From NCBI RefSeq assembly GCF_019375475.1, contig NZ_JAHXGQ010000005.1, positions 372,001 through 436,000 of the forward strand: a stretch of DNA of 64,000 nucleotides, given 5' to 3'. The number at the start of each line of letters is the position of its first letter. Position 1 is the first letter of the stretch. The stretch is from Saccharothrix obliqua (GTDB taxonomy: Bacteria > Actinomycetota > Actinomycetes > Mycobacteriales > Pseudonocardiaceae). Positions 7,660 to 18,883 of the stretch are shown here, one piece after another. Position numbers and translations under genes: made by a program. Under the pieces are notes generated by a model that was not told where the DNA came from, searched no databases, and saw nothing but the letters and a program-made list of their open reading frames with translations.

Positions 7660-9425
7660 ACGCAGCCGCAGTGCAGCGACGCCGACGACTGCCGATCGTG
7701 CTCGGCGCGCTCGCCGTCGTGTTCATCCTGGTGGGCGGGATCCTCGCGCTGAGCGGTCCGGGCGACGCGCCCGCCGACGACGACTGCCTGCCGCTGAGCA
7801 TGTGGTCGTCGGACGAGAAGACGCCGCTGTTAATCGAGATCGCCAAGCGCTACAAGGAATCCGACCACCGGGTCGACGGGCGGTGCGTCGACGTCGAGGT
7901 GACGGCCCGCTCGTCGCAGGAAACGGTGGTCGCGTTGACCGCCGACCCGGACGCGCGGCCCGAGCTGTGGAGCCCGTCGTCCCGGTACTGGGTGGACAGC
8001 CTGCGCTCGGCCATCGCCACCCGGCCCGGCCGGGTGCGGTCCGTGCCGGACAACCCGGTGTCGCTGGCCTCGTCGCCGATCGTGATCGCCATGCCCGAGC
8101 CGATGGCCCGCGAACTCGGCTGGCCCGAGGGCGCGATCGGCTGGCGGGACATGATCGCGCTGGCGCGGCAGCCGGACGGCTGGGGCTCGCGCGGCAAGCC
8201 GTGGGGCGCGTTCAAGATCGGCAAGACGAACCCCGTGCACTCCACCGCCGGCCTGCTCGCCACCATCGCCACCGCCGGCGCCCTGTCCGGCACCAGCGAC
8301 GCGCTCACCCTGCCCGCGTTGGAGGACCCGGCCGTCGCGGCCGGCCTGCGTGCGCTGGAGAACACCGCCGTGCACTACGGCAAGCGCTCGTCGGTGTTCG
8401 TGCACAACCTGTACGCGGCGGACCAGGAGGGGCGGGCGCTGGACTACGTCAGCGCCGTGCCGCTGGAGGAGAAGGTCGTCCTGGACTACAACCGGGGCGT
8501 CCTGGTCGGCGACTCGCGGGCGCGGACCCCGCCGCAGGTGAAGTTGGCCGCGGTGTTCCCGACCGACGGCACCGCCGTGTCCGACAACCCGGCGATCGTG
8601 GTCGACGGCGAGTGGGTGACGGACGAGGAGAAGCGTGCCGCCGAGGGCTTCCTGGCCTACGCGCAGGAGCAGAAGGAGATGTTCGCCGAGGACGGTTTCC
8701 GGGACGGCGAGGGCAAGCCCGGCGAGCGGCACGTCGAGGCCAACGGCACGATCGCGAACCCCGCGTTCCGACTGGTGCGCACGCCCGCGTTGGAGGTGTC
8801 CGACGGGGTGCGGGAGCTGTGGCAGCGCAACCGGCGGCGGGCCAACGTGCTGCTGCTGGTGGACGTGTCGAAGTCGATGGAGAAGCTGGTCGACCCGGTC
8901 GCGCGGACCAGGCTGGACCTGGCCAGGGACGCCGCGCGCCTGGTGCCGGAGCAGCTCACCGAGGACGACACGCTGGCGTTGTGGGAGTTCAGCAGCCCCT
9001 TGGGCACCGATGCCCGGCCGTGGCGGGAACGGGTCGGGGCCGGGGCGGTGGGCGTGGTGCGGGACGCGTTCGGCCGCGCCGTGGACGGCCTCCAGCCGAC
9101 CGGGGCGACCGAGCTGTACGAGTCGACGCGGGCCGCCGTGGACGACGTGCGCGGCCGCTTCGACGCGAGCCGGATCAACGCCGTGGTGGTGCTCTCCGAC
9201 GGTCGCAACGAGCCTCCCCGGCCCGACGGGCTGACCGGCCTGGAGAACGCGTTGCGCGCCGCCGACAAGGACCGCGTGGTGCGGGTGTTCTCCATCGCGT
9301 ACGGCGACGAAGCCGACCGCCGCGCCCTGGAAGCGATCTCCACGGCCGCGCGGGGCGGTTTCTACGACTCCACCGACGCCGCGCGCATCGAGTCGGTCAT
9401 GGCCGACGTGCTGTCGAACTTCTGA
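7656..9425 (+). CDS. Membrane-anchored substrate-binding plus VWA domain protein
   Basis: A 589-residue protein beginning at GTG 7656, overlapping the upstream stop. An uncleaved N-terminal helix (about residues 8-30) anchors an extracytoplasmic chain. Residues about 45-380 look like a type II periplasmic binding fold of the bacterial extracellular solute-binding (SBP_bac_11-like) group, ending in a GEWVTDEEKRAAEGFLAYA segment. Residues about 395-589 are a von Willebrand A domain with an intact MIDAS: DVSKS at about 402-406, the Thr-type loop PTGATEL and the acidic loop VLSDGRNE. VWA domains of this type bind ligand through a divalent metal. No transporter genes are adjacent, so sensing or complex assembly is more likely than uptake. 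The only partner is the TRADD-N-associated-type membrane protein. Confidence 0.78.
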   Translation: MNAAAVQRRRRLPIVLGALAVVFILVGGILALSGPGDAPADDDCLPLSMWSSDEKTPLLIEIAKRYKESDHRVDGRCVDVEVTARSSQETVVALTADPDARPELWSPSSRYWVDSLRSAIATRPGRVRSVPDNPVSLASSPIVIAMPEPMARELGWPEGAIGWRDMIALARQPDGWGSRGKPWGAFKIGKTNPVHSTAGLLATIATAGALSGTSDALTLPALEDPAVAAGLRALENTAVHYGKRSSVFVHNLYAADQEGRALDYVSAVPLEEKVVLDYNRGVLVGDSRARTPPQVKLAAVFPTDGTAVSDNPAIVVDGEWVTDEEKRAAEGFLAYAQEQKEMFAEDGFRDGEGKPGERHVEANGTIANPAFRLVRTPALEVSDGVRELWQRNRRRANVLLLVDVSKSMEKLVDPVARTRLDLARDAARLVPEQLTEDDTLALWEFSSPLGTDARPWRERVGAGAVGVVRDAFGRAVDGLQPTGATELYESTRAAVDDVRGRFDASRINAVVVLSDGRNEPPRPDGLTGLENALRAADKDRVVRVFSIAYGDEADRRALEAISTAARGGFYDSTDAARIESVMADVLSNF

Positions 9426-9426
9426 C

Positions 9427-9455
9427 CCGGGGGGAGCGCGGGCCGCTCCCCCCGG
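9427..9455. terminator. Bidirectional terminator between convergent genes
   Basis: Arms CCGGGGGGAGCG (9427-9438) and CGCTCCCCCCGG (9444-9455) are perfect 12-mers with a 5-base loop, directly after the VWA gene stop and 10 bases before the guaB1 stop. Confidence 0.8.
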
Positions 9456-9464
9456 CCAGTGCGG

Positions 9465-10916
<1,452 letters not shown>

Positions 10917-11015
10917 CTACCCGCGTCCACCCGCTGCCGCCTTTGGCCGCGCGGTCCTACCACGACCCGCGGAACGGGCCCCGGTTTCGTGTGATCCTCC
11001 AAACGACGCGATGCG

Positions 11016-12521
11016 TCAGGGGAGCAGCGCCCGGACCGCCGTGATGGTGTCGGCCTCGTCGGGCGTCTTGTCCGGGCGGTAGCGGAGGACCCGGGCGAAG
11101 CGCAGGGCCACGCCGCCGGGGTACCGGGTGCTGGTCTGGACGCCGTCCAGCTCGATCTCGATCACCAGTTCCGGTCGGACGGTGACCAGCCAGTCGGTCC
11201 GCTCCGTGGCGATCGCCAGCAGTTCCCGGGTCTGCCACGCCAGCAGTTCGTCGGTCAGCCCCTTGAAGGTCTTGCCGACCATGATCGGCGGACCGCCGTC
11301 CGGGTCGCGCGCGCCCAGCCACAGGTTGGACAGCAGGCCACGCCGCCGACCGCTGCCCCATTCGACGCCCAGCACCACCAGGTCGAGCGTGTGCACCGGT
11401 TTCACCTTCTGCCACGCCCGACCCCGGCGGCCGGCCGCGTACGGCGCGTCGAGGGCCTTGACCACCACGCCCTCGTGGCCCGCGGCGAGCGCGTCGGCCA
11501 GCTCCCGCGCCGCGCGCGGCTCGTCGGGGTTCGCCACGCCGGCGATGACGTGGTCGCCCGCCACCTCCCGCAGGGCGGCGAGGCGGTCGCGCAACGGCTC
11601 GTCCAGCAGGTCCGCCCCGTTCAGGTGCAGGCAGTCGAAGAAGAACGGGCTGAGCAGCAGGGACCGCGGGTCGGCCGAACCCAGCAACGCGCCGAACCGG
11701 CTCATCGTCTCCTGGAACGGCCGGGGCTTGCCCTCGTCGGTCAGCGCCAGCGTCTCCCCGTCGAGCACCACGGACGTGCACGGCAGGCCGCGGACGAGGT
11801 CGACCAGCTCGGGCACGGTCGCGGTGATCTCACGCAGCGTCCGCGTGAAGACACGAACCTCGTCACCGGCGCGGTGCACCTGGATGCGCGCGCCGTCCAG
11901 CTTGTGCTCCACCACGCACTCGCCCAGCTCGGCCAGCGCGGCGGGCAGCGACTCGGCGGGCGACGCGAGCATCGGCCGCACCGGGCGGCCCACCTCCAGC
12001 CGGAACGCCGCCAGCGCGGCCTCGCCCGCCCGCGCCGCGACCGCCGTCTGCGGCAGGCTGCCGGAGAGCATGAACGCCCGCCGCACCACCTCGCCCGGCA
12101 CCTCGGCCGCCCGCGCGATGGCGTCGAGCATCACGCCCTCCAACGCGCCCTGCCGCAGCTCGCCGGTCAGCAGGCGGCGCAGGAAGTCCTGCTCGGGCGC
12201 GGTGGCGCGGGTGAACAGGCCGGTGAGCAGGTCGAGCCGCCGCTGCGCCGAACCCTTCCCGCTGATGGCCGCGTACGCGCCCAACGCCTCGTCCACCTCG
12301 GCCACGGTCAGCTCCGGCTCGGCGGCCGGCGGCGGCGTGATCCCGTGGACGGTGCGGTAGCCCGCGCCGATCCGGCCCTGGCTGGGCAGGCCGACCAGGA
12401 ACGACACGACGGCGGGCGTGCTCATCCGGCGCACCGACTCCGCCAGGGCGTCGACCTTGGCCAGGCGGGAGCGCGTCGCCGCCACGGCGGCGGACGTGGC
12501 GACGAGTTCGGCGAGCAGCAT
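11016..12521 (-). CDS. ATP-dependent DNA ligase (LigB type)
   Basis: A 501-residue ligase. ATG 12521 was chosen because family members begin with MLL followed by a helix; an upstream extension to 12554 is open but has no ribosome site. The N-terminal DNA-binding domain covers about residues 1-190. Motif I EHKLDGARIQ carries the Lys that is adenylylated, motif III gives FFFDCLHLNG and motif IV GVVVKALD. Motif V AWQKVKPV leads into the OB domain, which contains TFKGLTDE. Single-chain ATP ligases of this class accompany the NAD-dependent LigA in actinobacteria and act in repair rather than replication. It has no Ku or polymerase partner here. Confidence 0.9.
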   Translation of the reverse strand: MLLAELVATSAAVAATRSRLAKVDALAESVRRMSTPAVVSFLVGLPSQGRIGAGYRTVHGITPPPAAEPELTVAEVDEALGAYAAISGKGSAQRRLDLLTGLFTRATAPEQDFLRRLLTGELRQGALEGVMLDAIARAAEVPGEVVRRAFMLSGSLPQTAVAARAGEAALAAFRLEVGRPVRPMLASPAESLPAALAELGECVVEHKLDGARIQVHRAGDEVRVFTRTLREITATVPELVDLVRGLPCTSVVLDGETLALTDEGKPRPFQETMSRFGALLGSADPRSLLLSPFFFDCLHLNGADLLDEPLRDRLAALREVAGDHVIAGVANPDEPRAARELADALAAGHEGVVVKALDAPYAAGRRGRAWQKVKPVHTLDLVVLGVEWGSGRRRGLLSNLWLGARDPDGGPPIMVGKTFKGLTDELLAWQTRELLAIATERTDWLVTVRPELVIEIELDGVQTSTRYPGGVALRFARVLRYRPDKTPDEADTITAVRALLP

Positions 12522-12570
12522 GGGTACATCGTGCACCGGGGGGAGCGGTGGCACCGGCTACCTTGTGAGG

Positions 12571-13101
12571 GTGATCATCTGGCTCAACGGCGGGTTCGGC
12601 GCGGGCAAGACGACGCTGGCGGCCGAGCTGCACCGGCGGCTCCCGGACGCGGTCGTGTACGACCCCGAGGACGTCGGCGTCATGCTGTGGAGGTGGCTGC
12701 CGCCGAACGAGGACTTCCAGGACCTGCCGAGCTGGCGGGAGCTGGTCGTCGCGACGGCGCTGTCGTTGCGCAGGCACCACGCGCACACGCTCATCGTGCC
12801 GATGTCACTGGTCCGCGACGCCTACCGGGCGGAGGTCCTGGACGGCCTGGCCGCCGCGGGTGAGGAGGTCCTGCACGTCTTCCTGGACGCGGACGTCGAC
12901 GTGCTGGAGCAGCGGATCAGCGCCCGCCCGGCGCCCGCCGGCCAGTCGGCCGGTGACGCCCTCGACTGGGCCCTGAGCCGGCTGGACCCGACTGCCGCCG
13001 CCCGCCAGCCGGAGGGCACGGTCGTGTTGCGCTCGGACCGGCTCACGCCGGCCGAGCTGGCCGACGAGGTGCTGGCCGCGTCTCGTCACCTGACCGCTTA
13101 G
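12571..13101 (+). CDS. TmrB-like P-loop ATP-binding protein
   Basis: A 176-residue P-loop protein; GTG 12571 is used and GTG 12565 is an equal alternative. It opens with [23 protein letters not shown], a Walker A within a beta strand at the extreme N terminus. [15 protein letters not shown] and [13 protein letters not shown] follow. These blocks match Bacillus subtilis TmrB (IIWINGAFGSGKT, YDPE, LIVPM), an ATP-binding membrane-associated protein that confers tunicamycin resistance. TmrB-like proteins in actinobacteria are otherwise uncharacterised kinase-like proteins, so resistance is inference. It runs divergently from the ligase and converges on the NUDIX gene with a 4-base overlap of stop regions. 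Confidence 0.75.
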   Translation: MIIWLNGGFGAGKTTLAAELHRRLPDAVVYDPEDVGVMLWRWLPPNEDFQDLPSWRELVVATALSLRRHHAHTLIVPMSLVRDAYRAEVLDGLAAAGEEVLHVFLDADVDVLEQRISARPAPAGQSAGDALDWALSRLDPTAAARQPEGTVVLRSDRLTPAELADEVLAASRHLTA

Positions 13102-13589
13102 AGCCCGAGCGCGACCGGGGTGGCGGGCGCGCCGTGCGTGAGCAGCGCCGCCAGGGGCGTGGCGAGGTCGCGGGGCGAGAACAGGTCGGGACCGCGATGA
13201 CCGACGACCTCCGGCAGGGACCACCAGCGCCAGCCGCTGATGTGCTCGGCCGCCAGCTCCTCGTCGGTCAGCGCGCCGCGGGGTGTGAACGCCGGGGTGC
13301 GGAGGAGGAAGTAGTCGCTCACCACGCCGTCGTAGCCCGGCGCGTACGCCGGCCCGACGGCCTGCTGACGCCACACCGGCCGCGGGTCGACGTCGAAGGC
13401 GTCGAGGCCGATCTCCTCGTGCAGCTCGCGGCGCAGGGTGGTGAGCGGCGTCTCGCCGGCTTCGACGCCGCCACCGGGGGCCGCCCAGACCACCGTCGTG
13501 CCGGGGAGCGCCAGGCGGCCGAGCAGCACGCGGTCGTCCTGGTCCAGGACGATCGCGCGAGCGGTGCGGCGCAGGTTCGGTGATGACAC
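13098..13589 (-). CDS. NUDIX hydrolase
   Basis: A 163-residue NUDIX protein. The signature [24 protein letters not shown] gives the Gx5Ex7REUxEExGU box with all catalytic Glu present (about residues 44-66). A RWWSLPEV segment near the end is typical of this group. GTG 13589 is chosen; GTG 13598 is possible, and a longer upstream extension would run through the MITE-like element and is rejected. Substrate cannot be read from the sequence. No operon partner is apparent; the upstream MocR gene reads in the same direction but is separated by the 123-base element. Confidence 0.82.
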   Translation of the reverse strand: MSSPNLRRTARAIVLDQDDRVLLGRLALPGTTVVWAAPGGGVEAGETPLTTLRRELHEEIGLDAFDVDPRPVWRQQAVGPAYAPGYDGVVSDYFLLRTPAFTPRGALTDEELAAEHISGWRWWSLPEVVGHRGPDLFSPRDLATPLAALLTHGAPATPVALGL

Positions 13590-13599
13590 CTTCGGCACC

Positions 13600-13722
13600 C
13601 TAGGGCCTGTCCTCGCGCGAAACTTCCAGGGAGCCTGCCTGATAATTAGGGGCCTGTCCCGATCGCTGTCTTCGTCTTGCCGGAGGGGCGGGCCGCGCTC
13701 CGGCTTTGCGGACACGCCCTAG
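13600..13722. mobile_element. MITE-like remnant with terminal inverted repeats
   Basis: The left end CTAGGGCCTGTCC (13600-13612) and right end GGACACGCCCTAG (13710-13722) are inverted copies differing at one position, enclosing 123 bp with no gene. CTAG at both edges could be a duplicated target. A third end-like copy, TTAGGGGCCTGTCCC, lies inside at 13646-13660. Related AGGGC-TGTCC termini occur on actinomycete IS5/IS630-type elements, which is recollection and not a search result. The right edge supplies the TAG stop of the MocR gene. Confidence 0.5.
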
Positions 13723-15110
13723 CGGGGTGCTCCGCGCGGACCGGGCGGGGCGGCGGCGTGGAGGTCGTGGACGGCCTGGCGGAGGCGGTCCGGGGTTAGT
13801 GCCGCGTAACCCACGACCAGGCCGGGGAACGCCGGCCGGCGGGTGTAGTTCGCCAGCGCGGGCGCGTGCACGCCCCGCGCGGCCAACCGGGCCTGCACCG
13901 CCACGTCGTCCACGCCGGCCGGCATCCGCAGCACGACGTGCAACCCGGCCGCGACCCCGATCGGCGTCCACGCCGGCAGCACGCGGGCCAGCTCGTCCAG
14001 CAACGCGTCCCGCCGCGCCCGGTAGAGCTGCCGGGTGCGGCGCAGGTGGCGGTCGTAGCCGCCGGTGCGCAGCAACCGCGCGAACGCCGCCTGGTGCAGC
14101 GTGCCGCAGCCGAGGTCGTCCAACCGCTTGTGCTCCACGACGGTGTCGCGCAGGGCAGGCGGCAGGACCAGCCAGCCGAGCCGCAACGCGGGTGCGAGGA
14201 CCTTGCTGGCGCTGCCCTGGTAGACCACGTGGGCCGGGGCGAGCGCCTGCATCGCGCCCAGCGCCGGGCGGTCGTAGCGGTGCTCGGCGTCGTAGTCGTC
14301 CTCGATCACGACGCCGTCGCGGGCACGCGCCCAGGCCAGCAGCGCCCGCCGCCGCTCGGGGTGCAGCACGACGCCCAGCGGGAACTGGTGCGCGGCCGTC
14401 ACCAGCACCGCGCGGCAGTCCGCCGCGGCCAGCGCGTCGACGCGCAAACCCTTGTCGTCCACGGGGATCGGGTGCACGGCGAGACCGTGCGAGGCGAACA
14501 TGTCGGCCACCCCGGCGTGGCTCGGGTCCTCGACGGCGATGCCGCGGTGCCCCCGCTCCCGCAACACCCGGCCCAGCAGGGACATGCCTTCCGCCGCCCC
14601 GTTCACCACCACCACGTCCGCCGGCCGCGCCGCGACCGCCCGGACCCGACCCAGGTAGTCGGCGAGTTCTTCGCGCAACGCGCGGAAACCCGCCGGGTCG
14701 GGGTAACCCAGCTCCTCCACCGGCAGGTCGCGCAACGCGCTCTTCTGGGCCTGGAGCCACTCCTCGCGCGGGAACGCGTTGAGCGCGGGCAGCCCCGGCC
14801 GCAGGTCGATCCGCCAGCGCCGCGCGCGCTCCGGCTCCTCGTCGGGCGTGCCGGGCCACGTGGCCGCGACGGTGGTGCCCGACCCGCGCTTGGCCACGAG
14901 GTAACCCTCGCCGACGAGTTGCGCGTACGCCGCCGTCACGGTGCCGCGCGCCACCCCGAGCTGCCCGGCCAGGTCCCGGCTGGACGGCAGCCGCGTGCCC
15001 GGTTTGAGCCTGCCGTCGCGGACGGCGTGCCGCAGCGCGGACTCCACGGCCCGGCGACCGGTGAGGCCGGGCAGCAGCAGCTCGCGATAAGTGGTCCAAT
15101 TGGCGACCAT
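13719..15110 (-). CDS. MocR/PdxR-type transcriptional regulator (GntR-aminotransferase fusion)
   Basis: A 463-residue fusion. Residues about 15-80 are a GntR winged helix-turn-helix (LPSSRDLAGQLGVARGTVTAAYAQLVGEGYL). Residues about 105-455 are a fold type I aminotransferase domain with VEDPSHAG, VIEDDYDAEHRYDR and the PLP-lysine segment YQGSASKVLAP. These proteins bind PLP and often control a divergent transporter or PLP-salvage gene; here the divergent gene is an EamA exporter 47 bases away. The TAG stop lies in the right end of the MITE-like element, so the last residues could have been altered by the insertion, although the domain looks complete. Confidence 0.88.
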   Translation of the reverse strand: MVANWTTYRELLLPGLTGRRAVESALRHAVRDGRLKPGTRLPSSRDLAGQLGVARGTVTAAYAQLVGEGYLVAKRGSGTTVAATWPGTPDEEPERARRWRIDLRPGLPALNAFPREEWLQAQKSALRDLPVEELGYPDPAGFRALREELADYLGRVRAVAARPADVVVVNGAAEGMSLLGRVLRERGHRGIAVEDPSHAGVADMFASHGLAVHPIPVDDKGLRVDALAAADCRAVLVTAAHQFPLGVVLHPERRRALLAWARARDGVVIEDDYDAEHRYDRPALGAMQALAPAHVVYQGSASKVLAPALRLGWLVLPPALRDTVVEHKRLDDLGCGTLHQAAFARLLRTGGYDRHLRRTRQLYRARRDALLDELARVLPAWTPIGVAAGLHVVLRMPAGVDDVAVQARLAARGVHAPALANYTRRPAFPGLVVGYAALTPDRLRQAVHDLHAAAPPGPRGAPR

Positions 15111-15136
15111 CGAAGTGGAGCTTAAACCTGGACCAC
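15091..15136. promoter_or_regulatory. Candidate MocR operator in the divergent mocR-eamA region
   Basis: GTGGTCCA (15091-15098) and TGGACCAC (15129-15136) are perfect inverted 8-mers 30 bases apart, flanking both starts' control region. A related GTGGAG lies between them at 15115-15120. The left copy overlaps the first codons of the regulator, which would suit autorepression. Function is inferred from position. Confidence 0.45.
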
Positions 15137-15157
15137 CTGTCGGCGAGGGTGATCCAC

Positions 15158-16021
15158 ATGAGATCCGCCATCGCGTCCGGCGCCGTGACCTCGGTGCTCG
15201 TGGGCGCTTCCGTCCCCGTCACGGGGATGCTCCAGGGCTACCCGTTCCTCACCGGCCAGGCCATGCGTTACGCGCTGGGCGGCGTCGTCCTGCTCGCGTG
15301 GACGTTGTCTCGCGGCGGGAAGCTCGTGGTGCCCGCACGACGCGACTGGTGGGCGTTGGGCGCACTGGTGATCACCGGGATGCTCGGCTTCAACGCGTGC
15401 GTGCTCTACGCGCAGCGGTACGCCGAACCCGGCTTCGTGGCCGCCGTCCTGGGCGCGAGCCCGCTGGTGCTGGCGGTGGTCGCGCCACTGGTCGCGGGAC
15501 GGCGGCCCGCCGTCGCACCGGTGCTGGGCGCGGTCGTCGTGGTGGTCGGGATCGTCGTGCTGTCCGGTGGCGGCGCGTGGCGGGGGCCCGGTCTCGTGCT
15601 GGCCGTGCTGACCATGCTCGGCGAGGCGTCGTTCACGTTGTTCGCGGTGGGCGTGGTGCGTCGGCTCGGCGGGGTCGCGGTGGCCACGTGGTGCTGCTTC
15701 CTCGCGGCGGCGGCGGGTGGGCTCGTCGGCACGTTCGCGGGCGGGTGGCAGCTCCCGACCACGCGGGAGGCGGGCGCGCTGGTGGTGCTGGGCGTCGCCG
15801 TCACGGCGGTCGCGTTCGGGCTGTGGTACTTCGCCGTCGCGCGGCTCGGCGCGGACCGCGCGGGGGTGTTGATCGGCCTGATGCCGGTCGCCGGGCTGGC
15901 GGCGTCGGTGGTGCTCGGCGCCCAGCGGCCCACCGCGGCGGCCGTGCTGGGCGTGGTCGCCGTGGGCGTGGGCTGCGTGATCGGGTTGCGTCGGCGGGCA
16001 CCGGAACCGGTGCCCGCCTGA
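15158..16021 (+). CDS. EamA/DMT family exporter
   Basis: A 287-residue membrane protein with ten predicted helices in two EamA repeats. The first repeat contains TGMLGFNACVLYAQRYAEPGFVAAVLGASPLVLAVVAPL in pieces typical of the family, and the second AVTAVAFGLWYFAVARLGADRAGVLIGLMPVAGL. ATG 15158 has GCGAGGG about 8 bases upstream; GTG 15149 is possible. Family members export amino acids, metabolites or drugs. The divergent MocR regulator makes substrate-responsive control likely, perhaps by an amino acid or vitamin B6-related effector, but the substrate cannot be read from the sequence. Confidence 0.85.
   Translation: MRSAIASGAVTSVLVGASVPVTGMLQGYPFLTGQAMRYALGGVVLLAWTLSRGGKLVVPARRDWWALGALVITGMLGFNACVLYAQRYAEPGFVAAVLGASPLVLAVVAPLVAGRRPAVAPVLGAVVVVVGIVVLSGGGAWRGPGLVLAVLTMLGEASFTLFAVGVVRRLGGVAVATWCCFLAAAAGGLVGTFAGGWQLPTTREAGALVVLGVAVTAVAFGLWYFAVARLGADRAGVLIGLMPVAGLAASVVLGAQRPTAAAVLGVVAVGVGCVIGLRRRAPEPVPA
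15993..16018. terminator. Hairpin overlapping the 3' end of the EamA gene
   Basis: Perfect 12-bp arms GGCGGGCACCGG (15993-16004) and CCGGTGCCCGCC (16007-16018) form a near-continuous palindrome just before the stop codon, between convergent genes. It may stop transcription from both sides. Confidence 0.6.
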
Positions 16022-16027
16022 CCCGCG

Positions 16028-17422
<1,395 letters not shown>

Positions 17423-17475
17423 ACCACCGAGTTTGGACCGGCTTGCCTTACTGGGCACAGTGGCCTCGAACACCT

Positions 17476-18456
17476 ATGGTCGTGGACATGGACCTAGAGG
17501 TCGACCTGCTCGTCGTCGGAGCCGGACCGACGGGGCTGTTCGCCGCTTACTACGCGGGATTCCGGGACTTGTCCGTGGCGCTGGTCGACTCGCTGCCCGA
17601 GGCGGGCGGCCAGATCACCGCGATGTACCCCGAAAAGATGATCTTCGACGTGGCCGGGTTCCCCGCCGTGCGCGGCCGGGAGCTGGTGACCGCCCTGGTG
17701 GAGCAGGCGGGCCAGTGGAACCCGGCGTACCTGCTCGGCCGCCAGGCGCGCACGCTGTCCACAGTGGACGACAAGCTGGTGGTCGGGCTCGCCGACGGCG
17801 GCGCGGTGCGCGCGGGCGCGGTGCTGGTCACGGCCGGCATCGGCGAGTTCAAGCCGCGCCCGCTGCCGGCCGGCGCGGGGTGGCTGGACCGGGGCGTGGT
17901 GCACTTCGTGCCCGCGCTCGACGTCCACACCGGACAGGACGTCGTCGTGGTCGGCGGCGGCGACTCGGCGTTCGACTGGGCGCTGGCCCTGCACCCGATC
18001 GCGGCCAGCGTCACCGTCGTGCACCGCCGGGCCACCTTCCGCGCGCACCCGCCGACCGTGCGGCAGGTCCGCGACCTCGGCGTGCCGGTCATCACCGACG
18101 CGGAGGTGCTGGCGGTGCGCGGTGACGGCCACGTGGCGGAGGTCGAGCTGGGCCTGAAGTCCGGTGACCGCCGGGTGCTGCCCGCGCAGACCGTGGTGGC
18201 CGCGCTCGGGTTCACCGCTGACCTCGGGCCGATCGAGTCGTGGGGCCTGGAACTGGACCACCGGGCCATCGTCGTGGACTCCACCATGCGCACCGCGCGC
18301 GAACGGGTCTACGCGGCGGGCGACGTGGCCCAGTACCCCGGGAAGGTCAAGCTGATCGCGACCGGTTTCGGCGAGGCCGCCACGGCGGTCAACAACATCG
18401 CCGTGGCGCTCAACCCCGAAGCCCACCTGTTCCCGGGGCACTCCAGCAACGCCTGA
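17476..18456 (+). CDS. Ferredoxin/flavodoxin-NADP+ reductase (thioredoxin-reductase-like)
   Basis: A 326-residue FAD- and NADPH-binding protein lacking the redox Cys pair of thioredoxin reductase. The FAD site is VVGAGPTGLFAAYYAG (about residues 11-26), the EAGGQITAMYPEKMIFDVAGFP block is the YumC-type signature, NADPH binding is at VVVGGGDSAFDWAL, and the C-terminal FAD contact AAGDVAQYPGKVKLIATGFGEA ends the fold. The two-domain, Cys-free layout marks type 2 ferredoxin-NADP reductases, which feed electrons to ferredoxins; a 7Fe ferredoxin gene lies at 62.5 kb in this window. ATG 17476 chosen; ATG 17488 possible. Confidence 0.88.
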   Translation: MVVDMDLEVDLLVVGAGPTGLFAAYYAGFRDLSVALVDSLPEAGGQITAMYPEKMIFDVAGFPAVRGRELVTALVEQAGQWNPAYLLGRQARTLSTVDDKLVVGLADGGAVRAGAVLVTAGIGEFKPRPLPAGAGWLDRGVVHFVPALDVHTGQDVVVVGGGDSAFDWALALHPIAASVTVVHRRATFRAHPPTVRQVRDLGVPVITDAEVLAVRGDGHVAEVELGLKSGDRRVLPAQTVVAALGFTADLGPIESWGLELDHRAIVVDSTMRTARERVYAAGDVAQYPGKVKLIATGFGEAATAVNNIAVALNPEAHLFPGHSSNA

Positions 18457-18457
18457 T

Positions 18458-18883
18458 TCACCGCACGACCTGGACCTGCTCGCCCGGGAACAGGTTGTCG
18501 AAGAACGTCACCGCCGCCTCGTGCGACAGGTGCACGCAGCCGTGCGACTGCTCGGTCAGGCTGCCCTCGTGGAACGCGATGCCGTTGTCGGTGAAGTACA
18601 CCGAGTACGGCATCGGGGCGTTGTAGGGCTTGCTCCACTCGTCCTTCACCTTGCGCAGCACGGAAAACGTGCCGGTGGGCGTTTCGAAACCGGGTCGGCC
18701 GTGGGTCACCGGCACGGGCCCGTAACTCGCCTGGCCGTGGTAGATCAGCCATGCCTCGTTGGTGGACAGCCGGAGGCACGCGCCTTCCTGGATGGAGCAG
18801 GGCGTGCCGGTCGCTGCTTGAGCGGGTGCCGCGAAGCCGAAGGTCAAGGCCAGCGCGGCGATCGCGGTGCCGAGCTTCCTCAT
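18458..18883 (-). CDS. Secreted L,D-transpeptidase (YkuD domain)
   Basis: A 141-residue exported protein with a signal peptide (residues 1-23, cleavage after AQA). A minimal YkuD domain follows. Family blocks are TPTGTFSVL, then AFHEGSL with a conserved His and SHGCVHLSHEAA with the catalytic Cys (about residues 113-124). Such enzymes form 3-3 peptidoglycan cross-links or attach proteins. The protein has only the catalytic domain, with no Ig-like or LysM domain, so it is shorter than the main actinobacterial Ldt enzymes and may be a small auxiliary one. Its gene ends 2 bases past the convergent reductase gene. Confidence 0.85.
   Translation of the reverse strand: MRKLGTAIAALALTFGFAAPAQAATGTPCSIQEGACLRLSTNEAWLIYHGQASYGPVPVTHGRPGFETPTGTFSVLRKVKDEWSKPYNAPMPYSVYFTDNGIAFHEGSLTEQSHGCVHLSHEAAVTFFDNLFPGEQVQVVR

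Noticed and set aside
13590-13715. Longer N terminus for the NUDIX protein
   Set aside because: It would run through the MITE-like element, which is unlikely to be coding.
17428-17470. Possible iron box between fumC and the reductase gene (GTAAGGCAAGCC)
   Set aside because: Only one half resembles the consensus, and class II fumarase is not iron-dependent; too weak to list as a site.
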